11,381 bases of DNA. Origin: Rhodoferax sp. (GTDB lineage Bacteria > Pseudomonadota > Gammaproteobacteria > Burkholderiales > Burkholderiaceae_C). Position numbers and translations under genes: made by a program. Under the pieces are notes generated by a model. It did not search any database. It saw nothing but the letters and a program-made list of their open reading frames with translations, and had not been told where the DNA came from. Shown here one piece after another: positions 1 through 7,376 of the stretch. The stretch lies in NCBI GenBank assembly GCA_021737905.1, contig JAIPDA010000063.1, forward strand, positions 1-11,381, read 5' to 3'. The first letter of the stretch is position 1. Every line of letters begins with the position of its first letter.

Positions 1-762
1 GAGCGGCGTGTCGGTATGAGCGTCGTCCCACACCGGGTCTTCGATGCTGTCAAACACTTCGCGCAGTTTCTTCCCCCAGCTGTTGTGCATCATGCGGTAG
101 TAGGGGTTTTCGTGGTCAATGCAAACGAGTTTGTCGCTTTGCAGTTTGTCGGTCTCATAGACCACCAGGTCCAGCGGCATGCCCACTGACAGATTGGACT
201 TCATGGTGGAGTCCATAGACACCAGCGCGCATTTTGCCGCTTCGTCCAGCGGCATGCCGGGCGTGATGACGCGGTCCAGCACCGGTTTGCCGTACTTGGA
301 CTCACCGATCTGAAAGTAGGGTGTCTCGCTGGTCGCCTCAATGAAGTTGCCGGCCGAATACATCTGGAACAGGCGCATGCCCTCTCCCTTGACCTGGCCG
401 CCGAAGAGCAAAGAGACATTGAAGTCAAGCTCGGCTTGCTTGAGCGAAGCAGCGTCACGTTCGTACACCCTGCGCACGGCGGCGCCCAGCACACGAGCGG
501 CGTCAAACATGCTTTTGGCATTCCAGATGGTGATGGGCTCGCCGCCGTCTGCGTCGGGCAGTTGTTCGACTTGCAAGATCTCGCGGATGGACTGCGAGAT
601 CGACAGGTTGCCTGCCGACAGCAGCACCATGAAGCGATCGCCCGCTTTCTCGTAAACAATCATTTTGCGAAAGGTGCTGATATGGTCCAGGCCCGAGTTG
701 GTGCGGGAGTCGGACAAAAACACCAGACCGGCGTTGATTTTGATGGCGCAGCAATATGTCAT
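1..762 (-). CDS. Anbu-type proteasome-like peptidase (3' end cut off by the window)
   Basis: This encodes a predicted proteasome-type protease of the Anbu (ancestral beta subunit, COG3484) family, related to HslV and the 20S beta subunit. The first 254 residues are present and no stop is reached. Seen: the start MTYCCAIK puts Thr2 at the mature N-terminus after Met removal, as expected for an N-terminal-nucleophile hydrolase. It is followed by LSDSRTNSG (Asp18) and STFRKM (Lys33), which match the catalytic Asp and Lys of the family. Later segments such as LLSAGNLSISQS and SMDSTMKSNLSVG also fit Anbu. Usual family length is about 240-280 residues, so only the tail should be missing. The start is supported by a GAGG Shine-Dalgarno (770-773) that overlaps the mutS stop, 7 bases before the ATG. 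Only 9 bases separate it from mutS, so co-transcription is likely. Anbu genes are often beside alpha-E, ATP-grasp and transglutaminase-like genes; none is visible here, though the downstream side lies outside the window. The substrate is unknown. Confidence 0.9.
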   Translation of the reverse strand, partial: MTYCCAIKINAGLVFLSDSRTNSGLDHISTFRKMIVYEKAGDRFMVLLSAGNLSISQSIREILQVEQLPDADGGEPITIWNAKSMFDAARVLGAAVRRVYERDAASLKQAELDFNVSLLFGGQVKGEGMRLFQMYSAGNFIEATSETPYFQIGESKYGKPVLDRVITPGMPLDEAAKCALVSMDSTMKSNLSVGMPLDLVVYETDKLQSDKLVCIDHENPYYRMMHNSWGKKLREVFDSIEDPVWDDAHTDTPL

Positions 763-771
763 GTTGATGCC

Positions 772-3399
772 TCAGGCTTTGTTCACCAGTTTTTTGAGTT
801 GGTACAAGGCTTCCAGCGCCTCGCGCGGGGAGAGCGTATCAGGGTCCAGCGTGGCCAGTGATTTTTCAAGCAAGCTGGCCTCAGCAACGGGTAAATCCGG
901 TGGCGGTGCAAACAGGTCGACCTGGGCGCGGGCCTCGGTTTGCTGCTGCTCCAGCGCGCTCAGCGCATGGCGTGCATGGTTGACCACCGCCGCCGGCACG
1001 CCAGCCAATTTGGCCACCGCAATGCCGTAGCTGCGGCTGGCCGGGCCGGCTTCGATGTGGTGCAAAAAAACAATGTCGGCACCCGACTCGACGGCGCTCA
1101 CATGCACATTGACGGCGCTGTGATGCTTGGTTGGGAACTCGGTGAGCTCGAAATAGTGCGTGGCAAACAGCGTGAAGGCCTGCGTCTTGTTGTGCAGATA
1201 AGCCGCAATGCCGCCGGCCAGCGCCAGGCCGTCAAAGGTCGAGGTGCCGCGGCCGATCTCGTCCATCAGCACCAGCGAGTGCGGCGTGGCGGCGTGCAAT
1301 ATCTGCGCGGCCTCGGTCATCTCGAGCATGAAGGTGGACTGCGCGTTGGCCACGTCATCTGCCGCACCGATGCGCGTGTGAATGGCATCAATCGGCCCGA
1401 GCCGGCAGCTGCTGGCAGGCACGTAAGAGCCTATGGATGCCAGCAGCACGATCAGCGCGACCTGCCGCATGTAGGTGGACTTGCCGCCCATGTTGGGGCC
1501 GGTGATCACCTGCATGCGGCTTTTGGCACCGAAGTGGCAGTCGTTGGCAATGAAGCTGCCAGCGCCGGTTTCGGCCAGCCGCGCCTGCACTACCGGATGG
1601 CGACCGGCGACGATCTCGATGCAAGGCTCTTTGACAAACACGGGCTCGGTCCAGTCCAGCGTGAGCGAGCGTTCGGCCAGCGCGCACAGCGCATCCAGCG
1701 AGGCGATGGCGCGGGCCAGCCGGCTCAGCACGGGCACAAAATCTTGGAGTTGATCTAGGAGTTCTTCGTAGAGGAATTTCTCGCGGGCCAGCGCGCGCTC
1801 TTGCGCCGACAGCGCCTTGTCTTCAAAAGTCTTGAGCTCGGGCGTGATGAAGCGCTCGGCGTTTTTCAGGGTCTGGCGCCGCCGGTAGTCGTCGGGCACT
1901 TTGCTGGCCTGGCCTTGCGTGACCTCAATGTAAAAGCCGTGCACGCGGTTGAACTGCACGCGCAGGTTGGCAATGCCGGTGCGGGCTCTTTCGCGGGCTT
2001 CCAGGTCCAGCAAAAAGGCGTCACAGTTGGTCTGGATGCCGCGCAGCTCGTCCAGGTCAGCGTCGCAGCCGTGGTTGATGACGCCGCCGTCTCGCACCAG
2101 CGCCGCTGGTTCGTCCAGCAGATAGCGCCTCAGCAGGGCTGCGCAGGCGGGTGGGGCTTGCAGGTCTTCAAAAATCTTGTGCAACAGTTGCGGCGTATTT
2201 AGTTCGCCGGCTATCGGCGGCAGCGCGTCGGGAATCAAGCTGAGCTGTTCGGCCTTGTGCAGGGTGTCGCGCAGCGCAATGAGCTCGCGCGGGCGCACCT
2301 GGCGCAGGGCGATGCGCGCGGTGATCCGTTCTACATCGCTGCAACCCTTGAGGCGCGCGCGCAGCGTTTGCTGCAAACCGGCGCGCAAGGTCTTGACTGC
2401 GTCCAGCCGTGCGGCTGCCTGGCTGCGCTCGCGGCGCGGCGACAGCAGCCAGTTTTTGAGCAAGCGGCTGCCCATGCCGGTGGTGCAGGTGTCCAGCAGC
2501 GAAAAGAGGGTCGGTGAATCTTCACCGCGCAGGGTCTGCGTCAGCTCGAGGTTGCGGCGCGTGGTTGACGGCAGCTCGATCAACTCGCCCGTGCGCACCA
2601 CTTGCAAGCTGTGCAGGTGGCTCAGAGCCCGGCCTTGGGTGTGTTCTGCATAGCCGAGCAGGGCAGAGGCGGCGGCATGCGCCTCGCCCAGGGCCTCCGC
2701 GCTGAAGGACGACAGAGATGCTACTTGCAACTGCGCCAGCAGCCGGCGCACGCCCAGCGCCGCATCGAACTGCCAGGCGGGGCGCGCGGTGAGTGTGGCG
2801 CTGCCGGCCGCGCCGCCCTGGCGCAAGGCTTTGAGGCGCGCTTCAAAAGCCGGTGTCACGTCCACGTTGTAGACCATCTCGCTGGGCGCGATACGCGCCA
2901 CCCAGGCTTCGACTTCTTCGCTGGCGCATTGCGCCAGATGGATCTCGCCCTGTGTCACGCTCAGCCAGGCCAGGCCGCAGGTGTTGCGGCTTCCCTGGTG
3001 CAGGGCCAGCAAAATGGATTCGGTTTTGTCGGACAGCAGTTCGGTATCAGTCAGCGTGCCCGGCGTGACCACGCGCACCACCTTGCGCTCGACCGGGCCC
3101 TTGCCCGTGGGCTCGCCCATCTGCTCGCAAATGGCCACTGACTCACCGAGCTTGATCAGCTTGGCCAGGTAGCCTTCGACTGAATGAAACGGCACGCCAC
3201 ACATGGGAATGGGCACGCCGGCCGACTGACCGCGGTGGGTCAGCGTGATGTCGAGCAAGCTGACCGCTTTTTCAGCGTCGCTGAAAAACAGCTCGTAAAA
3301 GTCGCCCATCCGGTAAAACAGCAGGGTGTCCGGATGGTCGGCCTTGAGCGCCAGGTACTGGCGCATCATGGGCGTGTGATCGGGATATTCGGCAGTCAT
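772..3399 (-). CDS. mutS: DNA mismatch repair protein MutS
   Basis: MutS recognises mispaired bases and small loops and recruits MutL in an ATP-dependent way. The protein is 875 residues, a normal full length. Seen: the mismatch-reading F-x-E motif in GDFYELF (Phe34, Glu36); the connector, lever and clamp regions through the middle; Walker A GPNMGGKST (634-642); Walker B LVLMDEIGRGTS with Asp713 and Glu714; and the ATHY motif near 746-749. Near the C-terminus QVDLF (826-830) resembles a beta-clamp-binding motif, and the last 20 or so residues form the usual C-terminal helical segment ending in LKKLV. I chose the ATG giving MTAEYPDHTPMMRQY because family members begin just before the HTPMM motif. 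An in-frame ATG 71 codons upstream (3612) lies inside suhB and adds sequence unlike MutS. It sits 67 bases after suhB with no terminator-like hairpin between, and 9 bases before the Anbu gene. No good Shine-Dalgarno is visible. Confidence 0.98.
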   Translation of the reverse strand: MTAEYPDHTPMMRQYLALKADHPDTLLFYRMGDFYELFFSDAEKAVSLLDITLTHRGQSAGVPIPMCGVPFHSVEGYLAKLIKLGESVAICEQMGEPTGKGPVERKVVRVVTPGTLTDTELLSDKTESILLALHQGSRNTCGLAWLSVTQGEIHLAQCASEEVEAWVARIAPSEMVYNVDVTPAFEARLKALRQGGAAGSATLTARPAWQFDAALGVRRLLAQLQVASLSSFSAEALGEAHAAASALLGYAEHTQGRALSHLHSLQVVRTGELIELPSTTRRNLELTQTLRGEDSPTLFSLLDTCTTGMGSRLLKNWLLSPRRERSQAAARLDAVKTLRAGLQQTLRARLKGCSDVERITARIALRQVRPRELIALRDTLHKAEQLSLIPDALPPIAGELNTPQLLHKIFEDLQAPPACAALLRRYLLDEPAALVRDGGVINHGCDADLDELRGIQTNCDAFLLDLEARERARTGIANLRVQFNRVHGFYIEVTQGQASKVPDDYRRRQTLKNAERFITPELKTFEDKALSAQERALAREKFLYEELLDQLQDFVPVLSRLARAIASLDALCALAERSLTLDWTEPVFVKEPCIEIVAGRHPVVQARLAETGAGSFIANDCHFGAKSRMQVITGPNMGGKSTYMRQVALIVLLASIGSYVPASSCRLGPIDAIHTRIGAADDVANAQSTFMLEMTEAAQILHAATPHSLVLMDEIGRGTSTFDGLALAGGIAAYLHNKTQAFTLFATHYFELTEFPTKHHSAVNVHVSAVESGADIVFLHHIEAGPASRSYGIAVAKLAGVPAAVVNHARHALSALEQQQTEARAQVDLFAPPPDLPVAEASLLEKSLATLDPDTLSPREALEALYQLKKLVNKA

Positions 3400-3466
3400 G
3401 GGGCTGGATGTCGCTGAACAGGGGCGTGGTGTTCGTGATGCGGGTAATGCCTTTGATGGGGGTGGC

Positions 3467-4411
3467 TCAGGCAACGCCGGGACGTGCTTTTTTGCTGCTG
3501 AGTGTGCCTTTGGCAGTGCGAGGCGCCTCGGCCGCAGCGCCGGCATCGGCCAGGCTTTCGGACGCTTGTTCCAGCGCCTGCCGTACATTGGCTTTGTCGC
3601 CAGCGCCGGCAAATTTGCTGTACTTGCCCAGTGTGGCCACCAGTTGGGCGTAGATGCGCGGGTTGCCGGCCACGCATTCGGCTTGGTCCAGGAAGTCGGC
3701 TTCGCCCGTGTAGTTGCCGACCAGCCCGCCGGCTTCGGTCACCAGCAGTGAGCCGGCCGCCACGTCCCAGGGCTTGAGGCCGGTTTCAAAAAAGCCGTCG
3801 TTAAAGCCCGCTGCGGTGTAGGCCAGATCGAGCGCAGCTGCACCCGGGCGGCGCACGCCGGCGCACTGGCTCATGACTTCGCCGAGCATGTTGAGGTAAG
3901 GCTTGAGCTTGTCGCCCGGGCGAAACGGAAAGCCGGTGCTGATCAGGCAGTCTTTGAGCTGGTCGCGTTTGGCCACGCGGATGCGGCGGTCGTTCATGTA
4001 GGCGCCGCGGCCTTTGGTGGCGCAAAACAGGTCGTTGCGGGTGGGGTCGTAAACGACCGCCTGCTCGACCTTGCCGCGCACGGCCAGGGCAATGCTGACG
4101 CAGTAAACCGGAAAGCCGTGAATGAAGTTGGTGGTGCCGTCCAGCGGGTCAATGATCCAGACGAACTCTGAGTCTTTGGCACCGTGCTCGCTGCCCGATT
4201 CCTCCGCCAGGATGCCGTGGCCGGGGTAGGCCGTCAGCAAGGTCTCAATGATGGCGGCTTCAGCCGCCTGGTCGATTTCGGTGACGAAGTCGTTGGTCTG
4301 CTTGGCCGAAACACGGACCGACTCAACGTCGAGTGCGGCGCGGTTGATGATGGCGCCGGCGGCGCGCGCAGCCTTGACGGCCACGTTGAGCATGGGGTGG
4401 AGATTGGACAT
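3467..4411 (-). CDS. suhB: Inositol-1-monophosphatase family protein SuhB
   Basis: This is a Mg2+-dependent phosphatase of the inositol monophosphatase superfamily. SuhB proteins hydrolyse myo-inositol 1-phosphate in vitro, and in E. coli SuhB is also known as a ribosomal-RNA antitermination factor. Seen: AEESG (69-73, metal-binding Glu70/Glu71), IDPLDGTTNF with Asp88 and Asp91 (metal 1 and 2 ligands), and KPWDVAAG with Asp216, the three signature motifs in the right order. The start giving MSNLHPMLNVAVKAAR matches the usual N-terminus; a longer in-frame version from 4573 would cross trmJ and adds 54 unrelated residues. The protein is 314 residues against about 267 for E. coli SuhB. The excess is a C-terminal tail (about 269-314) rich in Ala and Lys, probably disordered. 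It is divergent from trmJ (126-bp spacer) and probably heads the suhB-mutS-Anbu transcript. Its exact substrate here is not shown by the sequence. Confidence 0.95.
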   Translation of the reverse strand: MSNLHPMLNVAVKAARAAGAIINRAALDVESVRVSAKQTNDFVTEIDQAAEAAIIETLLTAYPGHGILAEESGSEHGAKDSEFVWIIDPLDGTTNFIHGFPVYCVSIALAVRGKVEQAVVYDPTRNDLFCATKGRGAYMNDRRIRVAKRDQLKDCLISTGFPFRPGDKLKPYLNMLGEVMSQCAGVRRPGAAALDLAYTAAGFNDGFFETGLKPWDVAAGSLLVTEAGGLVGNYTGEADFLDQAECVAGNPRIYAQLVATLGKYSKFAGAGDKANVRQALEQASESLADAGAAAEAPRTAKGTLSSKKARPGVA

Positions 4412-4475
4412 GGACGGTAAAAAAGAGCGAAAGGGCTGCCCGGCCGGTGACCGGAGGGCAGGTGACAATAGGCGC

Positions 4476-4481
4476 ATTTTA
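4476..4481 (-). promoter_or_regulatory. Candidate -10 element for suhB
   Basis: On the minus strand this reads TAAAAT, 64 bases before the suhB ATG, within the divergent suhB/trmJ spacer (4412-4537). TAAAAT is a good match to the sigma-70 -10 hexamer and a common form in Burkholderiales. No convincing -35 hexamer lies 16-18 bases upstream, so this is a weak prediction. Confidence 0.3.
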
Positions 4482-4537
4482 CGGCGCTTCGTGCTGCCCG
4501 GGCCCTTGCGGGCCGTCAGCATGCCCCGGATGAACCC

Positions 4538-5284
4538 ATGAAAACCCGTTTTATCCTGATCAACACCAGCCACGCCGGCAATGTGGGCGGCACCGCGCGC
4601 GCCATGAAAGTGATGGGTTTTTCAGACCTGGTGCTGGTGGCGCCGCGCTGGGCCAATGTGCTCAACCGCGAAGAAACCATTCAGCGCGCCAGTGGCGCGC
4701 TCGATGTGCTGAAGAACGCCCGCGTGGTGGACACGCTGAACGAGGCGCTGGACGGCATAGCGCATGTGTGCGCCACGGCCATGACGCCGCGCGACTTCGG
4801 CCCGCCCACGCTGACGCCACGCGACCACTTTGCCGCCCTCACGTCGCCAGCGGCGCAGACAGGGGGCCAGCGGCCCGAGTCGGTGGCTTTTTTGTTTGGC
4901 TCCGAGCGCTTTGGCATGCAAAACGAAGACGTTTACCGCTGCCACGCCTGCCTGAGCATTCCGACCGACCCGAATTTTGGCTCGCTCAATCTGGCGGCGG
5001 CGGTGCAATTGATTGCCTACGACTGGCGCGAGGCGCTGGGCGGCTTTGCTGTGCAGCCGGCCACGCAGCAGCCGCGCCTGGCTGACGCGGCCGAGGTGGC
5101 GGGCATGCTCGGGCACTGGGAACAAGCGCTGGCGGAGATTGGTTTTTTAGACCCGCAAGCGCCCAAAAAACTCATGCCCAGGCTCAACCAGATGTTCAAC
5201 CGCGCGCAGCTTTCGCCAGAAGAAATCCATATCCTGCGCGGGGTGGCCAAGGCCATGCAGCAGGCCGCTGCCGGCCCCAAGTAG
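4538..5284 (+). CDS. trmJ: tRNA (cytidine/uridine-32-2'-O-)-methyltransferase TrmJ
   Basis: TrmJ is a SPOUT-class S-adenosylmethionine-dependent enzyme that methylates the 2'-hydroxyl of nucleotide 32 in the anticodon loop of several tRNAs. The protein is 248 residues, typical for the family. Seen: motif 1 NTSHAGNVGGTARAMKVMG (from Asn9, with Arg21); motif 2 LFGSERFGM (119-127, with Glu123 and Arg124); and motif 3 GSLNLAAAVQLIAYD (148-162, with Ser149 and Asn151). These build the knotted SAM-binding site. The C-terminal stretch after about residue 190 (KKLMPRLNQMFNRAQL, SPEEIHILRGV) is the small helical region found in TrmJ but not in TrmL-like relatives. The ATG is placed directly before the family-typical KTRFILINTSH; the Shine-Dalgarno is weak. 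It diverges from suhB and is followed 10 bases later by cysE, so the two probably form an operon. Confidence 0.96.
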   Translation: MKTRFILINTSHAGNVGGTARAMKVMGFSDLVLVAPRWANVLNREETIQRASGALDVLKNARVVDTLNEALDGIAHVCATAMTPRDFGPPTLTPRDHFAALTSPAAQTGGQRPESVAFLFGSERFGMQNEDVYRCHACLSIPTDPNFGSLNLAAAVQLIAYDWREALGGFAVQPATQQPRLADAAEVAGMLGHWEQALAEIGFLDPQAPKKLMPRLNQMFNRAQLSPEEIHILRGVAKAMQQAAAGPK

Positions 5285-5294
5285 ACTTGGGGCC

Positions 5295-6074
5295 ATGTTT
5301 TCCCGACTCCGCTCCGACGTCCAGTGCATTCTGGAACGTGACCCCGCCGCCCGCACCGCCTGGGAAGTGCTGACCTGCTACCCCGGTATTCATGCGCTCA
5401 TCTTGCATCGCCGCGCCCACTGGTGTTGGACGCACGGCCTCAAGTGGTTGGGGCGATTTATTTCGCACCTCTCCCGCGGCATCACCGGTATTGAAATCCA
5501 TCCGGGCGCCAAAATCGGCCACTGTGTGTTTTTTGACCATGCCATGGGCGTGGTGGTGGGCGAGACGGCAGAGATCGGCGACGGCTGCACGATTTACCAG
5601 GGCGTCACGCTGGGCGGCACCTCGCTTTACAAAGGTGCCAAGCGGCACCCGACGCTGGGCCGCAATGTGGTGGTGGGCGCGGGCGCGCAGGTGCTGGGCG
5701 GCTTCACGGTGGGTGACGGCGCGCGCATCGGCTCGAACGCCGTGGTCGTCAAACCCGTGCCGGCCGGCGCCACGGCGGTGGGCAACCCGGCGCGCATCAT
5801 TCAGGCTGAGGCCGACGTCAAGCGCGAAGAGGCCGCCAGCCAGATGGGTTTTTCAGCTTACGGCGTGACGCAAAACGACGACCCGCTCTCGCAGGCCATG
5901 CGCGGCCTGATCGACAACGCCGCCGGACAGGAGCATCAGATTGCGCTGCTTTGGAGAGCGCTGGAGCAGTTGCAGGCCTCGCCCACGCGGCCGGGCAAAG
6001 ACTGCGTGCCCAGCGACGCGGCGCGCCAGGAAAGTTTTGAGGCCGACAAGCTCAACCAGCTGATGGGTAAGTAA
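5295..6074 (+). CDS. cysE: Serine O-acetyltransferase CysE
   Basis: CysE transfers acetyl from acetyl-CoA to L-serine, the step that commits serine to cysteine synthesis. The protein is 259 residues. Seen: a short N-terminal helical part (1-60), then a left-handed beta-helix of hexapeptide repeats (about 62-165, for example IEIHPGAKIG, AEIGDGCTIYQ, VVVGAGAQVLGG). The catalytic Asp81-His82 is in FFDHAMGVVVGE and the second His118 is in KGAKRHPTLG, with the GGTS loop (107-110) between them. The N-terminal domain is shorter than in E. coli CysE, as in the EpsC/Bacillus-like form. After the helix comes a tail of about 90 residues ending in LNQLMGK; the C-terminal Ile used by E. coli-type CysE to dock into CysK is absent. 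It begins 10 bases after trmJ and ends 37 bases from the convergent FAH-family gene. SAT activity is nearly certain; complex formation with CysK is doubtful. Confidence 0.95.
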   Translation: MFSRLRSDVQCILERDPAARTAWEVLTCYPGIHALILHRRAHWCWTHGLKWLGRFISHLSRGITGIEIHPGAKIGHCVFFDHAMGVVVGETAEIGDGCTIYQGVTLGGTSLYKGAKRHPTLGRNVVVGAGAQVLGGFTVGDGARIGSNAVVVKPVPAGATAVGNPARIIQAEADVKREEAASQMGFSAYGVTQNDDPLSQAMRGLIDNAAGQEHQIALLWRALEQLQASPTRPGKDCVPSDAARQESFEADKLNQLMGK

Positions 6075-6111
6075 GCTCTCAGCAGACCTGCAGTCCCGCT
6101 GGCCTGCAGCT

Positions 6112-7308
6112 TCAGCCCAAGAGCTTGCGCCCGGCCAGGTTGAGCATCAGCGCTGTCACACCAAAGGTCCAGGGCGCGGCCTGGTCTGAGTGCTTGACGC
6201 GGTTGACCAGACAACCCAGCGTGGGCGTGGACACCGTCACCACATCGCCCACCACATGCGTGAAACCCTGGCCCGGGCCGTGGCGGTCTTGCGAGGGCGC
6301 GAACATGGTGCCCAAAAACATCATTGCGCCGTCCGGGTACTGGTGAATGCGGCCCATCAGCTGGCCGGCAATGTCCAGCGGGTCACGGCTGATCTTGGAC
6401 ATGGAACTGGCGCCGCGCAACTCAAAGCCCTCAGGGCCGCTGACCGTCAGGCTCAAGTCACATTGGCGCACATCGTCGATGCTGAAATGCGCATCAAACA
6501 AACGGATGAAAGGGCCGATGGCGCAAGAGGCGTTGTTGTCCTTGGCCTTTCCCAGCAAGAGCGCGCTGCGGCCTTCGAAGTCGCGCAGGTTGACGTCATT
6601 GCCCAGGGTGGCGCCGACCACCTCGCCGCGTGCGTTGATAGCCAGCACGATTTCGGGCTCGGGGTTGTTCCAGGACGAGGCCGGGTGAATGCCGATGTCG
6701 GCACCCGTGCCAACGGCCGACAGCACCGGGCCTTTGGTGAAAATTTCAGCGTCGGGGCCGATGCCCACTTCCAGGTACTGCGACCAGGCGCCGCGCGCGA
6801 TCAAGACCTCTTTGACACGCGCCGCTTCTGCCGAGCCGGGCACGATGTCTTGCAGGTTGTCGCCCAGAATGCCGCTGAGCTCACGCCGGATGGCGTCGGC
6901 CCGGCTGGCGTCGCCGCGGGCTTGCTCTTCAATGACACGCTCAAGCAGGCTGGAGACAAAGGTCACGCCGCTGGCTTTGATGGTCTGCAAGTCACAGGGC
7001 GCCAGCAACCAGGGCTGGCTGCTGTTGCGCTCGCCTTCGTCGCCGTTGGCCAGCACCGCGTCTAGCGAGGCCACGCGCGGCAACTTGCCTGCGCCCAGCG
7101 CGCTGCGCAGTGCGCCTGCAGGGTCGGCCAGGTTGAGCAACTGGCTGACGGTGGCGGCCACGCTGGACGCGTCATGCAGCGCGCCGTCGGCCGCCAGCAC
7201 CACGGTGGGGCCGATGCCCGGTTGCCATAAGCGGCCAACGAGTGTGGCGGCAGCGTCGTCAGGCAGGGAGTTTGTCAGGCGGCTGTGAAGCGATGCGGTA
7301 GCGGACAT
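6112..7308 (-). CDS. Fumarylacetoacetate hydrolase family protein, 2-keto-3-deoxypentonate dehydratase-like
   Basis: A 398-residue member of the FAH fold family, which uses a divalent metal to break C-C bonds or dehydrate 2-keto acids. Seen: the metal-site motif NNPEPEIVLAIN (Glu217, Glu219) preceded by His208, then GNDVNLRD with Asp238, and GKAKDNNASC around Lys256. The length and segments such as WSQYLEVGIGPDAEIFTK, VGTGADIGIH and DRHGPGQGFTHVVGDVV recall, from memory of the family, the long XylX-like group that dehydrates 2-keto-3-deoxy-D-xylonate (the same compound as 2-keto-3-deoxy-D-arabinonate) to alpha-ketoglutarate semialdehyde. It is the third gene of a minus-strand operon, 68 bases after the lactonase, with no clear Shine-Dalgarno. 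In this setting it could be that dehydratase or, alternatively, a hydrolase of 2,4-diketo-3-deoxy-L-fuconate. The family is certain; the reaction is inferred. Confidence 0.88.
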   Translation of the reverse strand: MSATASLHSRLTNSLPDDAAATLVGRLWQPGIGPTVVLAADGALHDASSVAATVSQLLNLADPAGALRSALGAGKLPRVASLDAVLANGDEGERNSSQPWLLAPCDLQTIKASGVTFVSSLLERVIEEQARGDASRADAIRRELSGILGDNLQDIVPGSAEAARVKEVLIARGAWSQYLEVGIGPDAEIFTKGPVLSAVGTGADIGIHPASSWNNPEPEIVLAINARGEVVGATLGNDVNLRDFEGRSALLLGKAKDNNASCAIGPFIRLFDAHFSIDDVRQCDLSLTVSGPEGFELRGASSMSKISRDPLDIAGQLMGRIHQYPDGAMMFLGTMFAPSQDRHGPGQGFTHVVGDVVTVSTPTLGCLVNRVKHSDQAAPWTFGVTALMLNLAGRKLLG

Positions 7309-7376
7309 AGTGGGGATTTAAGTGGTGGTGAAAAAGTGTTTGTGGCTGCAAGGTGCTGATCGTAAGCGCTGCCGGC

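Noticed and set aside
3400..3612. In-frame 71-codon N-terminal extension of mutS
   Set aside because: It lies partly within suhB, the extra residues do not look like MutS, and the family starts just before the HTPMM motif.
4501..4514. GGCCC-TTGC-GGGCC hairpin in the trmJ leader
   Set aside because: It has a five-pair stem only, no T-run and no known leader motif; it is not distinguishable from chance at this GC content.
4412..4573. In-frame 54-codon N-terminal extension of suhB
   Set aside because: It would run through the divergent spacer and into trmJ, and the added residues do not resemble the SuhB N-terminus.
6088..6109. Possible hairpin between convergent cysE and the FAH gene (CTGCAG repeated, 10-base loop)
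   Set aside because: The arms are self-palindromic 6-mers with no flanking T-run, so a terminator cannot be supported.
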